Positions 19,444 to 28,851 of a stretch of 64,000 bases of DNA are shown piece after piece. Source of the stretch: Streptomyces griseoviridis (GTDB lineage Bacteria > Actinomycetota > Actinomycetes > Streptomycetales > Streptomycetaceae); the NCBI GenBank assembly GCA_014649155.1, contig BMSM01000001.1:124001-188000 (forward strand), in the 5' to 3' direction. A program made the translations under genes and the position numbers. Each line of letters starts with the position of its first letter. The stretch's first letter is position 1. A model generated the notes under the pieces. It was not told the DNA's origin and did not search any database. It was given only the letters and a program-made list of their open reading frames with translations.

Positions 19444-21711
19444 GTGACCAACATTCCCGAGACCGGGCGGAACCCACGGGTCCAGATCCGGCTCGTCGTC
19501 ATCCAGGTCCTCGTCCTCTCCCTCCTCGGCACCCTCGGCGGCCGGCTCTGGTACCTCCAGATCCGGGAGGGCGACGCCTACGCCAAGGAAGCCTCCGGCA
19601 ACCACGTGCAGCAGGTCGTCCAGCCCGCCGTCCGAGGCTCCATCCTGGACGCCCGCGGCGTCGCCCTCGCGGACAACGAGACGCGGCTGGTCGTCTCCGC
19701 ATCCCGCACCGACCTGCTGAAGATGAGGGACGACGGCAAGGCCGTCCTCACCAAGCTCGCCGGGGTCCTGGGCATGAAGCCCCAGGACGTCATGGAGAAG
19801 GTCCGCCTCTGCGACGCGCAGACCCCCCAGCCCTGCTGGAACGGCTCGCCGTACCAGCCCATCCCCATCACCGACGAGGCCACCGCCAAGCAGGCCCTGC
19901 AGATCCGCGAGCGCTCCGAGGAGTTCCCCGGCATCACCGCCGAACCCGAGGCGGTCCGCCGGTACGCGGCGCCGGGGCAGGCCAACACCGCCCAGGTCCT
20001 CGGCTACCTCTCCCCGGTCACCGACGACGAGATCCAGCAGGCCCAGGACACCGACTCGCCCTACCTCCGCTCCGACCAGGTCGGCCGCAGCGGCCTGGAA
20101 CGGCAGTACGACAAGGCCCTGCGCGGCAAGGCCGGCGTCACCCGCTACGAGGTCGACAACCTCGGCCGGGTCATCGGCGAGGCCGAGTCCGACGCCGCCC
20201 AGCCCGGCGACAACCTGGTCACCAGCATCGACGCCCGCGTCCAGCGCATCGCCGAGTACGAGCTGAACGAGGCGATGAAGGCCGCCCGCAAGGAGTTCGA
20301 CCGCAACACCGGCACCACCTACAAGGCCGACTCCGGCGCGGTCGTGGTGATGGAGGCCAAGACCGGCCGCGTCGTCGCCATGGCCTCCAACCCGACCTAC
20401 GACCCGAACGCGTGGGTGGGCGGCATCTCCGCCGCCGACTACAGGAAGCTCACCGGGAAGAACTCCAACTACCCGCTGCTCAACCGCGCCATCCAGGGCC
20501 AGGCCGCCCCCGGCTCGATCTTCAAGGTGGTCTCCACCTCCGCCGCCGTCGAGGCCGGCTACGACTTCGACGGCGGGTACGACTGCTCCAGCTCGTACTC
20601 GGTCGGCGGCCAGGTCTTCAAGAACTTCGAGTCCGCCAACTACGGCTCGATCAACCTCGGCCGCGCCCTGGAGGTCTCCTGCGACACCGTCTTCTACCGC
20701 CTCGCCCACGAGGAGTGGAAGAAGGACGGCGGCATGAGCGGGAAGAACGCCAAGGACTACTTCTACAAGGCCGCCCACCAGTTCGGCCTCGGCAAGGAGA
20801 CCGGCATCGACCTGCCGAACGAGGTCACCGGCCGCGTCCCCGACCGCCAGTGGAAGCAGGACTACTGGGAGGCCAACAAGGACGCCTGGTGCAAGACCGG
20901 CAAGAAGGACGGCAGTTACGTCGAGAAGATCGCGTACGAGAACTGCGTCGAGGGCAACAAGATGCGCGCCGGTGACGCCATCAACTACTCCATCGGCCAG
21001 GGCGACACCCTGGTGACCCCGATCCAGATGGCCACCATCTACTCGGCCATCTCCAACGGCGGCACGCTGTACACGCCGTCCGTCGGCAAGGCCGTCATCA
21101 GCGCCGACGGCAAGAGCGTCGACGAGATCGCGCCCCAGTCCCACGGCAAGCTGCCGATAAGCAGGGAGACGCGGGACAAGATGGACGCCGCCCTCGCCGG
21201 CGTCGCCACCAACGGAACGGCCGCCTGGCGGTTCCAGGGCTGGCCGCAGGACCAGATCCCGATGCACGCCAAGACCGGTACCGCTGAGGTCTACGGCAAG
21301 CAGACGACGTCCTGGTTCGCCACGTACACCAAGGACTACTCGATCGTCATGACGATCTCCCAGGGCGGTACCGGCTCCGGCGCCTCCGGACCGGCCGTCC
21401 GCAACATCTACGACGCCCTCTACGGCGTCTCCGACGACGGTGACATCGACCCGAAGAAGGCGCTGCTGCCCACGCCGCAGAAGACCCTGCCGAAGGTCAA
21501 GACAGACGGCACCATCGCCGCCCCGAAGATCTCCGACGACCCGGTCAAGGACCAGCAGGCCACCGACGAGGACGAGTACGCGCCGATCGACGGCCAGGAG
21601 CAGGGGGCGACCGTCGGCAACCAGGACACGGGCAACCGCCAGACCCGCCGCCGACGGCGCGGCGGCTGCCCCGGCGACCGCAGGCGCAGGACGCGGAGGA
21701 TGCTCACATGA
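19444..21711 (+). CDS. pbp2: penicillin-binding protein 2 (class B transpeptidase)
   Basis: This 755-residue class B PBP cross-links peptidoglycan with RodA. It has a membrane anchor (VVIQVLVLSLLGTLGGRLWYL, about 17-37, shown here in part), a dimerisation domain with RGSILDARGVALADN, and a transpeptidase domain with SxxK GSIFKVVS (Ser near 358), the SCD version of the SxN motif near 412, and KTGTAEV near 608. The last 80 residues are a disordered extension ending in a dense Arg tract (RQTRRRRRGG and RRRRTRRML). The stop overlaps the rodA start by 4 bp, indicating translational coupling. S. coelicolor PBP2 in this cluster acts in sporulation. Confidence 0.94.
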   Translation: MTNIPETGRNPRVQIRLVVIQVLVLSLLGTLGGRLWYLQIREGDAYAKEASGNHVQQVVQPAVRGSILDARGVALADNETRLVVSASRTDLLKMRDDGKAVLTKLAGVLGMKPQDVMEKVRLCDAQTPQPCWNGSPYQPIPITDEATAKQALQIRERSEEFPGITAEPEAVRRYAAPGQANTAQVLGYLSPVTDDEIQQAQDTDSPYLRSDQVGRSGLERQYDKALRGKAGVTRYEVDNLGRVIGEAESDAAQPGDNLVTSIDARVQRIAEYELNEAMKAARKEFDRNTGTTYKADSGAVVVMEAKTGRVVAMASNPTYDPNAWVGGISAADYRKLTGKNSNYPLLNRAIQGQAAPGSIFKVVSTSAAVEAGYDFDGGYDCSSSYSVGGQVFKNFESANYGSINLGRALEVSCDTVFYRLAHEEWKKDGGMSGKNAKDYFYKAAHQFGLGKETGIDLPNEVTGRVPDRQWKQDYWEANKDAWCKTGKKDGSYVEKIAYENCVEGNKMRAGDAINYSIGQGDTLVTPIQMATIYSAISNGGTLYTPSVGKAVISADGKSVDEIAPQSHGKLPISRETRDKMDAALAGVATNGTAAWRFQGWPQDQIPMHAKTGTAEVYGKQTTSWFATYTKDYSIVMTISQGGTGSGASGPAVRNIYDALYGVSDDGDIDPKKALLPTPQKTLPKVKTDGTIAAPKISDDPVKDQQATDEDEYAPIDGQEQGATVGNQDTGNRQTRRRRRGGCPGDRRRRTRRMLT

Positions 21712-22907
21712 CCGGGGCCAACAGTTTCCAGGTCTCCGGGTACGGACCCGAGCGCGCGGGCTGGACCCGGGTCTTCGCCCGCGACTCGGTGGCCCGCCGG
21801 ATGGACTGGCCGATACTGCTGGCCGCCGGCGCCCTGTCGCTGCTCGGCACCCTGCTGGTCTACTCGGCCACCCGCAACCGCACCGAGCTGAACCAGGGCG
21901 ACCCGTACTTCTTCCTCTTCCGCCACCTGCTCAACACCGGCATCGGCCTCGCCCTGATGGTCGCCATAGTGTGGATCGGCCACCGAGCGCTGCGCACGGC
22001 GGTGCCGCTCCTCTACGGCGCCTCCCTCTTCCTGATCCTGCTGGTCCTCACCCCGCTGGGCTCGACCATCAACGGCGCCCACTCCTGGATCAAGCTCCCC
22101 GGCGGCTTCTCCCTCCAGCCCTCGGAGTTCGTCAAGCTCACCATCATCCTGGGCATGGCGATGCTGCTGGCCACCCGCGTCGACGCGGGCGACAAGCAGT
22201 ACCCCGACCACCGCACGGTCCTCCAGGCCCTCGGCCTGGCCGTCGTCCCCATGCTGATCGTGATGCTCATGCCCGACCTCGGGTCGGTCATGGTCATGGT
22301 CGTCATCGTGCTGGGCGTGCTGCTCGCCTCCGGCGCCTCCAACCGCTGGGTGTTCGGACTGATCGGCACCGGCACGGCCGGTGCCCTCGCGGTGTGGCAG
22401 CTCGGCATCCTGGACGACTACCAGATCAACCGCTTCGCCGCCTTCGCCAACCCGGAGCTGGACCCGGCGGGCGTCGGTTACAACACCAACCAGGCCCGGA
22501 TCGCCATCGGCTCCGGCGGGCTCACCGGCTCCGGCCTGTTCCACGGTTCGCAGACCACCGGCCAGTTCGTCCCCGAGCAGCAGACCGACTTCGTCTTCAC
22601 GGTCGCCGGTGAGGAACTGGGCTTCGTCGGCGCCGGACTGATCATCGTGCTGCTCGGCGTCATCCTCTGGCGAGCCTGCCGCATCGCCCGCGACACGCCC
22701 GACCTGTACGGCACGATCGTCGCCGCCGGGGTCGTCGCCTGGTTCGCCTTCCAGGCGTTCGAGAACATCGGGATGACCCTCGGCATCATGCCGGTGACCG
22801 GCCTGCCCCTGCCGTTCGTCTCCTACGGGGGATCATCGATGTTCTCCGTGTGGATGGCGGTCGGCCTGCTCCAGTCGATCACCGTGCAGCGGCCCATGTC
22901 GGCCTAG
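21708..22907 (+). CDS. rodA: RodA/SEDS peptidoglycan glycosyltransferase (Sfr)
   Basis: This 399-residue SEDS-family polymerase assembles glycan strands at the membrane and pairs with PBP2. About ten helices are visible. Family signatures are GAHSWIKLPGGFSLQPSEFVK, in which the essential Asp-containing loop lies further on (NPELDPAGVGYNTNQ), and the C-terminal GLPLPFVSYGGSSM motif. It overlaps pbp2 by 4 bp and is the last gene of the mre cluster. Its stop codon lies inside the left arm of a 24-bp inverted repeat. Confidence 0.94.
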   Translation: MTGANSFQVSGYGPERAGWTRVFARDSVARRMDWPILLAAGALSLLGTLLVYSATRNRTELNQGDPYFFLFRHLLNTGIGLALMVAIVWIGHRALRTAVPLLYGASLFLILLVLTPLGSTINGAHSWIKLPGGFSLQPSEFVKLTIILGMAMLLATRVDAGDKQYPDHRTVLQALGLAVVPMLIVMLMPDLGSVMVMVVIVLGVLLASGASNRWVFGLIGTGTAGALAVWQLGILDDYQINRFAAFANPELDPAGVGYNTNQARIAIGSGGLTGSGLFHGSQTTGQFVPEQQTDFVFTVAGEELGFVGAGLIIVLLGVILWRACRIARDTPDLYGTIVAAGVVAWFAFQAFENIGMTLGIMPVTGLPLPFVSYGGSSMFSVWMAVGLLQSITVQRPMSA

Positions 22908-22965
22908 TGATCTGAGTCGGAGATTCGCCGCCTACTGCCGACGAATCTCCGACTCAGATCACTAG
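22904..22965. terminator. 24-bp perfect inverted repeat containing the rodA stop codon
   Basis: Arms 22904-22927 and 22942-22965 are perfectly complementary, with a 14-nt loop; both outer ends read CTAG. The arms are unusually AT-containing for this genome (about half A or T). It is a strong rho-independent-type hairpin without a U-tract. The left CTAG supplies the TAG stop of rodA. Confidence 0.8.
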
Positions 22966-23037
22966 CGGGCAGCGGGCACCGGGGTGCGGTTCCCGCGCCG
23001 GGGGTGATCTCCGCCGTCCGCCGGGTACGTACGCCCC

Positions 23038-24543
23038 ATGGCGGATATCAAGCGTGAGATCGAGCGCAAGTACGAGGCGGACGACGGCGGCCTCCCCGAC
23101 CTGAGCGGGGTGGCCGGCGTCGCCACCGTCGCCGACCGGGGCGTCGTCCACCTCGACGCCACCTACTACGACACCGCCGACGAGCGCCTCGCCGCCTGCG
23201 GCATCACCCTGCGCCGCCGCACCGGCGGCTCCGACGCGGGCTGGCACCTGAAACTCCCCGTCGCCCCCGGCGAACGCGAGGAGATCCACGCCCCGCTCTC
23301 CGACACCGTCCCCGGCGAACTGGTCTCCCTGGTCCGCTCCCGTATCCGCGACGCCGAGCTGCTGCCGCTGGTCCGGCTGCGCTCCGACCGCGACCTGCGC
23401 CACCTCCTCGCCCCGGACGGCACGCTGCTCGCCGAGGCCAGCGCCGACACCGTGCACGCGGAACGGCTCGGCGGCGGGGTCGGCGCCGCCCACTGGACCG
23501 AGATCGAGGTGGAGCTGGCCGACGGCGGCGACCCGGCGTTCCTCGACACCGTGGACAAGCGGCTGCGCAAGGCCGGCGTCCGCCCCGCCGCCGCCCCGTC
23601 GAAGCTGGCCCGCGCCCTCGCGGAGACGGCCCCCGACAGGACCCGCGGGCCCGCTCCCGCCGGGGACCCGGTGAGCGCCGGCGACCATGTGCTGGCGTAC
23701 GCGCGGGCCCAGCGGGACGCGCTCGTCGCCCTCGACCCGGCGGTGCGCCGGGACACGGCGGACGCCGTGCACGACATGCGGGTCGCCACCCGGAGGCTGC
23801 GCAGCACCTTCACGTCGTTCGGCGCCGTGCTGGACCGGTCGGTCACCGACCCGGTAGGGGACGAGCTGAAGTGGCTGGCGGGTGTGCTCGGCGCCGACCG
23901 GGACCGCGAGGTGCTGACCGAGCGGCTGACCGCGGCCCTCGGCGAGGTGCCGGACGACCTGGTCCACGGGCCGTTCGCCGAGCGGCTGCGGCACTGGTCG
24001 GGCGCCGAGCACGGCGGCGCCCGCGCCCGGCTCCTCGGCGTCCTGGACTCCCGCCGCCACCTCGCCCTCCTCGACGCCCTGGACGCCCTGCTCGCCGACC
24101 CGCCCCTGCGGAAAGCGGCCGGGAAGGAACCCGGCGAGGTGCTCGCCAAGGCCGTCCGCAAGGACTTCCGCAAGGTCTCCGCGCTGGTGGAGCGGGCGCT
24201 GGGCCTCGGCCCCGGCACCGAACGCGACATCGCGCTGCACGAGGCGCGCAAGAAGGCCAAGCGGACCCGGTACGCGGCGGAGGCGGCCGTACCCGTCCTC
24301 GGCAAGCCGGCGAAGTCCATGGTCAGGTCCATGAAGGAGCTCCAGTCCCTGCTCGGCGAGCACCAGGACGCCGTCATGGCCCGGCAGGCCCTGCGCGAGC
24401 TGGCCGCGGTCGCCCACGCGGCGGGCGAGGACACCTTCACCCACGGCCTGCTCCACGAACGCGAGCGGCGGCGCGCGGCGGACGTGGAAGCCGGGCTGCC
24501 CGCCTTCTGGAACGGCATCGAGGACGCGGCCACCGCCCTGTGA
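23038..24543 (+). CDS. CYTH and CHAD domain protein
   Basis: This 501-residue two-domain protein has a CYTH domain at about 1-200 with the hallmark EIERKYEAD (ExExK) and YYDTADERL, a triphosphate-tunnel fold that binds or hydrolyses polyphosphorylated compounds. A helical CHAD domain at about 215-490 carries repeated conserved His (VHDMRVATRRLRSTF, LHEARKKAKRTRY, LLGEHQDAV), which binds polyphosphate. The family suggests a role in polyphosphate or nucleotide triphosphate handling. It is transcribed after the rodA hairpin as a separate unit. Confidence 0.85.
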   Translation: MADIKREIERKYEADDGGLPDLSGVAGVATVADRGVVHLDATYYDTADERLAACGITLRRRTGGSDAGWHLKLPVAPGEREEIHAPLSDTVPGELVSLVRSRIRDAELLPLVRLRSDRDLRHLLAPDGTLLAEASADTVHAERLGGGVGAAHWTEIEVELADGGDPAFLDTVDKRLRKAGVRPAAAPSKLARALAETAPDRTRGPAPAGDPVSAGDHVLAYARAQRDALVALDPAVRRDTADAVHDMRVATRRLRSTFTSFGAVLDRSVTDPVGDELKWLAGVLGADRDREVLTERLTAALGEVPDDLVHGPFAERLRHWSGAEHGGARARLLGVLDSRRHLALLDALDALLADPPLRKAAGKEPGEVLAKAVRKDFRKVSALVERALGLGPGTERDIALHEARKKAKRTRYAAEAAVPVLGKPAKSMVRSMKELQSLLGEHQDAVMARQALRELAAVAHAAGEDTFTHGLLHERERRRAADVEAGLPAFWNGIEDAATAL

Positions 24544-24632
24544 GCCGACGGGCGTGCGGGTGACCCTCCGGGGCCGCGTTAGGCTAGATGGTCACCCCTG
24601 TCAGTTCAGTCCAGCCCACGAAGGTGCGCGAG

Positions 24633-26600
24633 ATGCCTGCCGAAGTCGCTGCGGCCGCGGAGTCCGTTTTCCCGCAGCTCGAAGCTCTCCTCCCGCATGT
24701 GCAGAAGCCGATCCAGTACGTCGGCGGAGAACTCAACTCCACCGTCAAGGACTGGGACTCCTGCGACGTCCGCTGGGCGCTGATGTACCCGGACGCCTAC
24801 GAGGTCGGTCTGCCCAACCAGGGCGTCATGATCCTCTACGAGGTGCTCAACGAGCAGCAGGGCGTCCTCGCCGAGCGCACCTACAGCGTGTGGCCGGACC
24901 TGGAGGCCCTGATGCGGGAGCACCAGGTCCCGCAGTTCACGGTGGACAGCCACCGCCCGGTGAAGGCGTTCGACGTGTTCGGCCTGTCCTTCTCCACCGA
25001 GCTGGGCTACACCAACATGCTGGCCGCGCTCGACCTGGCCGGCATCCCCCTGGAGGCCAGGGACCGGGGCCTGGACGACCCGATCGTCATGGCCGGCGGG
25101 CACGCCGCGTTCAATCCGGAGCCGATCGCCGACTTCATCGACTGCGCCGTGATCGGCGACGGCGAGCAGGCCGTCCTGGAGGTCACCGCGATCGTCCGCG
25201 CCTGGAAGGCGGAGGGCCGTCCCGGCGGCCGTGAGGAACTCCTCTTCCGCCTCGCCCGCACCGGCGGCGTCTACGTCCCCGGCTTCTACGACGTCGAGTA
25301 CCTGCCCGACGGCCGGATCGCCCGCGTCGTGCCGAACCGGTCGGGTGTCCCGTGGCGCGTGTCGAAGCACACCGTCATGGACCTCGACGAGTGGCCCTAC
25401 CCCAAGCAGCCCCTCGTGCCGCTCGCGGAGACCGTGCACGAGCGCATGTCGGTGGAGATCTTCCGCGGCTGCACCCGCGGCTGCCGCTTCTGCCAGGCAG
25501 GCATGATCACCCGCCCGGTGCGCGAGCGGTCCATCACCGGCATCGGCGACATGGTCGACAAGGGCCTGAAGGCGACCGGCTTCGAAGAGGTCGGCCTGCT
25601 CTCCCTGTCCTCCGCCGACCACACGGAGATCGGCGACATCGCCAAGGGCCTCGCCGACCGCTACACCGAGGACAAGATCGGCCTCTCCCTGCCCTCCACC
25701 CGCGTCGACGCGTTCAACATCGACCTGGCCAACGAGCTGACCCGCAACGGGCGCCGCTCCGGCCTCACCTTCGCCCCCGAGGGCGGCTCGGAGCGCATCC
25801 GCAAGGTCATCAACAAGATGGTCTCCGAGGACGACCTGATCCGGACCGTCGCCACCGCCTACGGCAACGGCTGGCGCCAGGTGAAGCTGTACTTCATGTG
25901 CGGCCTGCCCACCGAGACCGACGAGGACGTCCTCCAGATCGCCGACATGGCGATGAACGTCATCCAGAAGGGCCGCGAGGTCTCCGGCTCCGGCGACATC
26001 CGCTGCACGGTCTCCATCGGCGGTTTCGTCCCCAAGCCGCACACCCCCTTCCAGTGGGCGCCGCAGCTCTCCGCCGAGGAGACCGACGCCCGGCTCCAGA
26101 AGCTCCGCGACAAGATCCGCGGCGACAAGAAGTACGGCCGCTCCATCGGCTTCCGCTACCACGACGGCAAGCCCGGCATCGTCGAGGGCCTCCTCTCCCG
26201 CGGCGACCGCCGCGTCGGCGCCGTCATCCGCGCCGTCTACGACGACGGCGGACGCTTCGACGGCTGGCGCGAGCACTTCTCCTACGACCGCTGGATGGCC
26301 TGCGCCGACAAGGCCCTCGCCCCCTACGGCGTGGACGTCGACTGGTACACCACCCGCGAGCGCTCCTACGAGGAGGTCCTGCCCTGGGACCACCTGGACT
26401 CGGGCCTCGACAAGGACTGGCTCTGGGAGGACTGGCAGGACGCCCTCGACGAGACCGAGGTCGACGACTGCCGCTGGACGCCGTGCTTCGACTGCGGGGT
26501 GTGCCCGCAGATGGACACCAGCATCCAGATCGGCCCGACCGGCAAGAAGCTGCTGCCGCTGACGGTGAAGCAGCCGGCGGGCAGCGGGCACACGCACTGA
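24633..26600 (+). CDS. TIGR03960-type B12-binding-domain radical SAM protein
   Basis: This 655-residue protein has an N-terminal cobalamin-binding-like region (ALMYPDAYEVGLPNQG). A radical SAM core follows with the cluster motif RGCTRGCRFCQAG (CxxxCxxC) near residues 275-287, then the GGSERIRKVINKM region. Near the C-terminus the motif CRWTPCFDCGVCPQMD holds four Cys that could bind another cluster. The family is widespread, often split or fused with the DUF2344 protein found at 27756, and has no settled substrate. The ATG at 24633 has an AAGG site at good spacing; an upstream ATG at 24588 sits on a possible -10 and is less likely. Confidence 0.85.
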   Translation: MPAEVAAAAESVFPQLEALLPHVQKPIQYVGGELNSTVKDWDSCDVRWALMYPDAYEVGLPNQGVMILYEVLNEQQGVLAERTYSVWPDLEALMREHQVPQFTVDSHRPVKAFDVFGLSFSTELGYTNMLAALDLAGIPLEARDRGLDDPIVMAGGHAAFNPEPIADFIDCAVIGDGEQAVLEVTAIVRAWKAEGRPGGREELLFRLARTGGVYVPGFYDVEYLPDGRIARVVPNRSGVPWRVSKHTVMDLDEWPYPKQPLVPLAETVHERMSVEIFRGCTRGCRFCQAGMITRPVRERSITGIGDMVDKGLKATGFEEVGLLSLSSADHTEIGDIAKGLADRYTEDKIGLSLPSTRVDAFNIDLANELTRNGRRSGLTFAPEGGSERIRKVINKMVSEDDLIRTVATAYGNGWRQVKLYFMCGLPTETDEDVLQIADMAMNVIQKGREVSGSGDIRCTVSIGGFVPKPHTPFQWAPQLSAEETDARLQKLRDKIRGDKKYGRSIGFRYHDGKPGIVEGLLSRGDRRVGAVIRAVYDDGGRFDGWREHFSYDRWMACADKALAPYGVDVDWYTTRERSYEEVLPWDHLDSGLDKDWLWEDWQDALDETEVDDCRWTPCFDCGVCPQMDTSIQIGPTGKKLLPLTVKQPAGSGHTH

Positions 26601-26606
26601 CGGCCG

Positions 26607-26640
26607 GGAAGCGGGCCCCTCCTCCGGGGGGCCCGCTTCC
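26607..26640 (+). terminator. terminator after the radical SAM gene
   Basis: 13-bp perfect arms (26607-26619 and 26628-26640) with an 8-nt loop start 7 bp after the stop. Confidence 0.7.
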
Positions 26641-26684
26641 GTGTCCCGTGCATCCGAACGGGCCGGCCGTGCGTCTCTTCCGGT

Positions 26685-27749
26685 ATGGATCTGGAGAAGC
26701 CGCCCACCGGGGACGTACGGCGCACGGCGTACACGGAGGAGCGGGGCGGCGAGGGGTGCCTCACCGTGGCGATCCGCCTTCCGGTGCGGATCGTGGCGCT
26801 CGTGCTGGTCGTGCCGGTGCGGATGGCGTGGGACGCGCTGGTGGCCGCCGGGGGGTTCCTGGGGCGCACGGTGTTCCGGCCGCTCGGGCGGGCGGTGGGG
26901 TGGCTGGCGCGGGCGGTCTTCGTGTGGCCGTTCGTGGGGCTGTGGCGGTACGTCGTCGTCCCCCTGGCGAAGGCGGCCGGGTGGCTCGGGCTGCTGCTGG
27001 TCGTCCGGCCGGCGCGGTGGGTGTACCGGTGGGTGCTGACCCCGGCCGGGCACGCGCTCGCGTGGTGCTGGGCGCGGCTGGTCGTACCGGTCGGGGACGC
27101 GCTGCGGGCCGCCGGGACGTGGCTCGCGCGGCATCTGCTCGTCCGGCCCCTCCAGTGGGCGTACCGGTGGGTGCTGACCCCGGTCGGGCACGCGCTCGCG
27201 TGGTGCGGCAGGGGAGTGGCGTGGTGCGTGCGGACGGTCGTCGCCGGGATCGCCTGGGCGGTCTCCTGGGTGGTACGGGTGCTGCTGGTGTGGCCCGCGC
27301 TCGCCCTGTGGCGGTGGGTGCTGGCGCCGGTCGGCCGGGTCCTCGCGGTCGTCGGCCGGGAGGCCGGGGACGCGCTCGGGCACGCCTGGCGGATCGCGGG
27401 GCGGATCTCGCTGGCGGTCGGCCGGTTCCTCGGGACCCTGTTGCGGTGGATCTTCGTGGAGCCGGCGCGGTGGGTGTACCGGACGGTGCTGACCCCCGTG
27501 GGGCACGTGGTGCGCGACGCCGTGCTGCGGCCCGCCGCCGCGGCGGCCCGGGGGACCGGGCGGGCCGTGCGGCAGGCGTTCGCCTCGGCCCGGGAATCGG
27601 TGCGGCAGGTACGCGCCGACGTGCGGCGGGCGCTGTTCGGCGCACCCCCGCCGGCCCGGCCGGTGCGGCGCCCGGTGGACCGGCGGGAACCTTCCGGCGC
27701 CGAGGCACGTACTCTTGGTAGGAGTACGACCGCTCTCACGAAGGACTGA
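26685..27749 (+). CDS. Trp/Arg-rich repetitive membrane-associated protein, function unknown
   Basis: This 354-residue protein is built from about five imperfect repeats of roughly 45 residues. The clearest repeat cores are WVYRWVLTPAGHALAW, WAYRWVLTPVGHALAW, LWRWVLAPVGRVLAV and WVYRTVLTPVGHVV. Each is followed by a hydrophobic, Trp- and Arg-containing stretch that could be a reentrant or amphipathic helix. The C-terminal 70 residues are Arg- and Ala-rich and soluble. No enzyme motif was recognised. It lies between the two radical-SAM-linked genes, 6 bp before the candidate CTG start of the DUF2344 gene, so it is probably cotranscribed with it. The codon use is typical of the chromosome. Confidence 0.6.
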   Translation: MDLEKPPTGDVRRTAYTEERGGEGCLTVAIRLPVRIVALVLVVPVRMAWDALVAAGGFLGRTVFRPLGRAVGWLARAVFVWPFVGLWRYVVVPLAKAAGWLGLLLVVRPARWVYRWVLTPAGHALAWCWARLVVPVGDALRAAGTWLARHLLVRPLQWAYRWVLTPVGHALAWCGRGVAWCVRTVVAGIAWAVSWVVRVLLVWPALALWRWVLAPVGRVLAVVGREAGDALGHAWRIAGRISLAVGRFLGTLLRWIFVEPARWVYRTVLTPVGHVVRDAVLRPAAAAARGTGRAVRQAFASARESVRQVRADVRRALFGAPPPARPVRRPVDRREPSGAEARTLGRSTTALTKD

Positions 27750-27797
27750 ACGACACTGGGCAAGCGACAGCCCGAAGGCCCGCCGCCGGTACCCGCG

Positions 27798-28574
27798 GTG
27801 CAGCGCATCCGACTGCGCTACACCAAGCGCGGCCGCCTCCGGTTCACCAGCCACCGTGACTTCCAGCGCGCCTTCGAGCGTGCGCTGCGCCGCGCCGAGG
27901 TGCCGATGGCGTACTCGGCGGGGTTCACACCGCACCCGAAGGTGTCGTACGCCAATGCCGCACCCACCGGCACGGGCAGTGAGGCGGAGTATCTGGAGAT
28001 CGCGCTCACCTCGGCGCGCGACCCGGAGCAGCTGAGAACCCTCCTCGACGCGTCCCTGCCCGCCGGGCTGGACGTGATCGACGCGGTCGAGGCCCGGACC
28101 CCGGGACTCGCCGACCGGCTGACGGCCTCCGTGTGGGAGCTGCGGCTGGACGGCGTGGACCCGGCCGGCGCCCGCCGCGCCGTCGACGCCTTCAACGGGG
28201 CGCCGGCCGTGGAGGTCCAGCGCCGCACCAAGAACGGTGTGCGCACCTTCGACGCCCGCTCCGCCGTCGTCTCCCTGGAGAGCGTTCCGACGCAGGATGC
28301 ACAGGCTGATAGGCCGAGTGACCGGCCCTGTGCGATACTGCGGCTGGTTGTTCGGCACGTGACGCCTGCCGTACGACCCGACGACGTCCTGTCCGGTCTC
28401 CGCGCCGTGGCCGACCTGGCGCCGCCGGTCCCCGTAGCGGTGACCAGGCTGGCGCAGGGGCTGCTCGATGAAGAGACCGGCACGGTGACCGACCCGCTCG
28501 CGCCCGACCGCGAGGCAGGAGCGAAGGAGCCGCAGACGGCTCCCGCGACTGCCGCCGCGACGGCGCCGGCGTAA
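27798..28574 (+). CDS. DUF2344 / TIGR03936 radical SAM-associated protein
   Basis: The 258-residue product begins QRIRLRYTKRGRLRFTSHRDF, followed by AFERALRRAEVPMAYSAGF and PHPKVSYANA, the hallmark of the TIGR03936 family that partners the TIGR03960 radical SAM proteins. In many bacteria the two are one polypeptide. The biochemical role is not established. GTG 27798 has no ribosome site; an in-frame CTG at 27756 lies 10 bp after AAGGA and would add LGKRQPEGPPPVPA, which resembles annotated homologues, so a CTG start is plausible. It is followed by rne. Confidence 0.75.
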   Translation: MQRIRLRYTKRGRLRFTSHRDFQRAFERALRRAEVPMAYSAGFTPHPKVSYANAAPTGTGSEAEYLEIALTSARDPEQLRTLLDASLPAGLDVIDAVEARTPGLADRLTASVWELRLDGVDPAGARRAVDAFNGAPAVEVQRRTKNGVRTFDARSAVVSLESVPTQDAQADRPSDRPCAILRLVVRHVTPAVRPDDVLSGLRAVADLAPPVPVAVTRLAQGLLDEETGTVTDPLAPDREAGAKEPQTAPATAAATAPA

Positions 28575-28851
28575 GGAAGGTCCCGCGAAGGGACGGACGT
28601 CGTAAGCGCCGCCGTCGAACTCGGGAGCCACCTGGGTCGGGCAGCGCACCGACCAGAAGACTTTCGCCAGGCCGTGCGCGACAAGGTTGTACGGAACCGG
28701 CGAGACAGGACACAGCGAGCTCCCGAGCGGCGCCCGCGCCCCGGACGGCGGCATCCGCGCAGAGCGCGAGCCGCGGACGTCACCGGCGGTCGACGCGATC
28801 GACGCCGGACCCAGGCGCGGCGCCCGGGAGCCTGACGGGAGATACGCCCGC

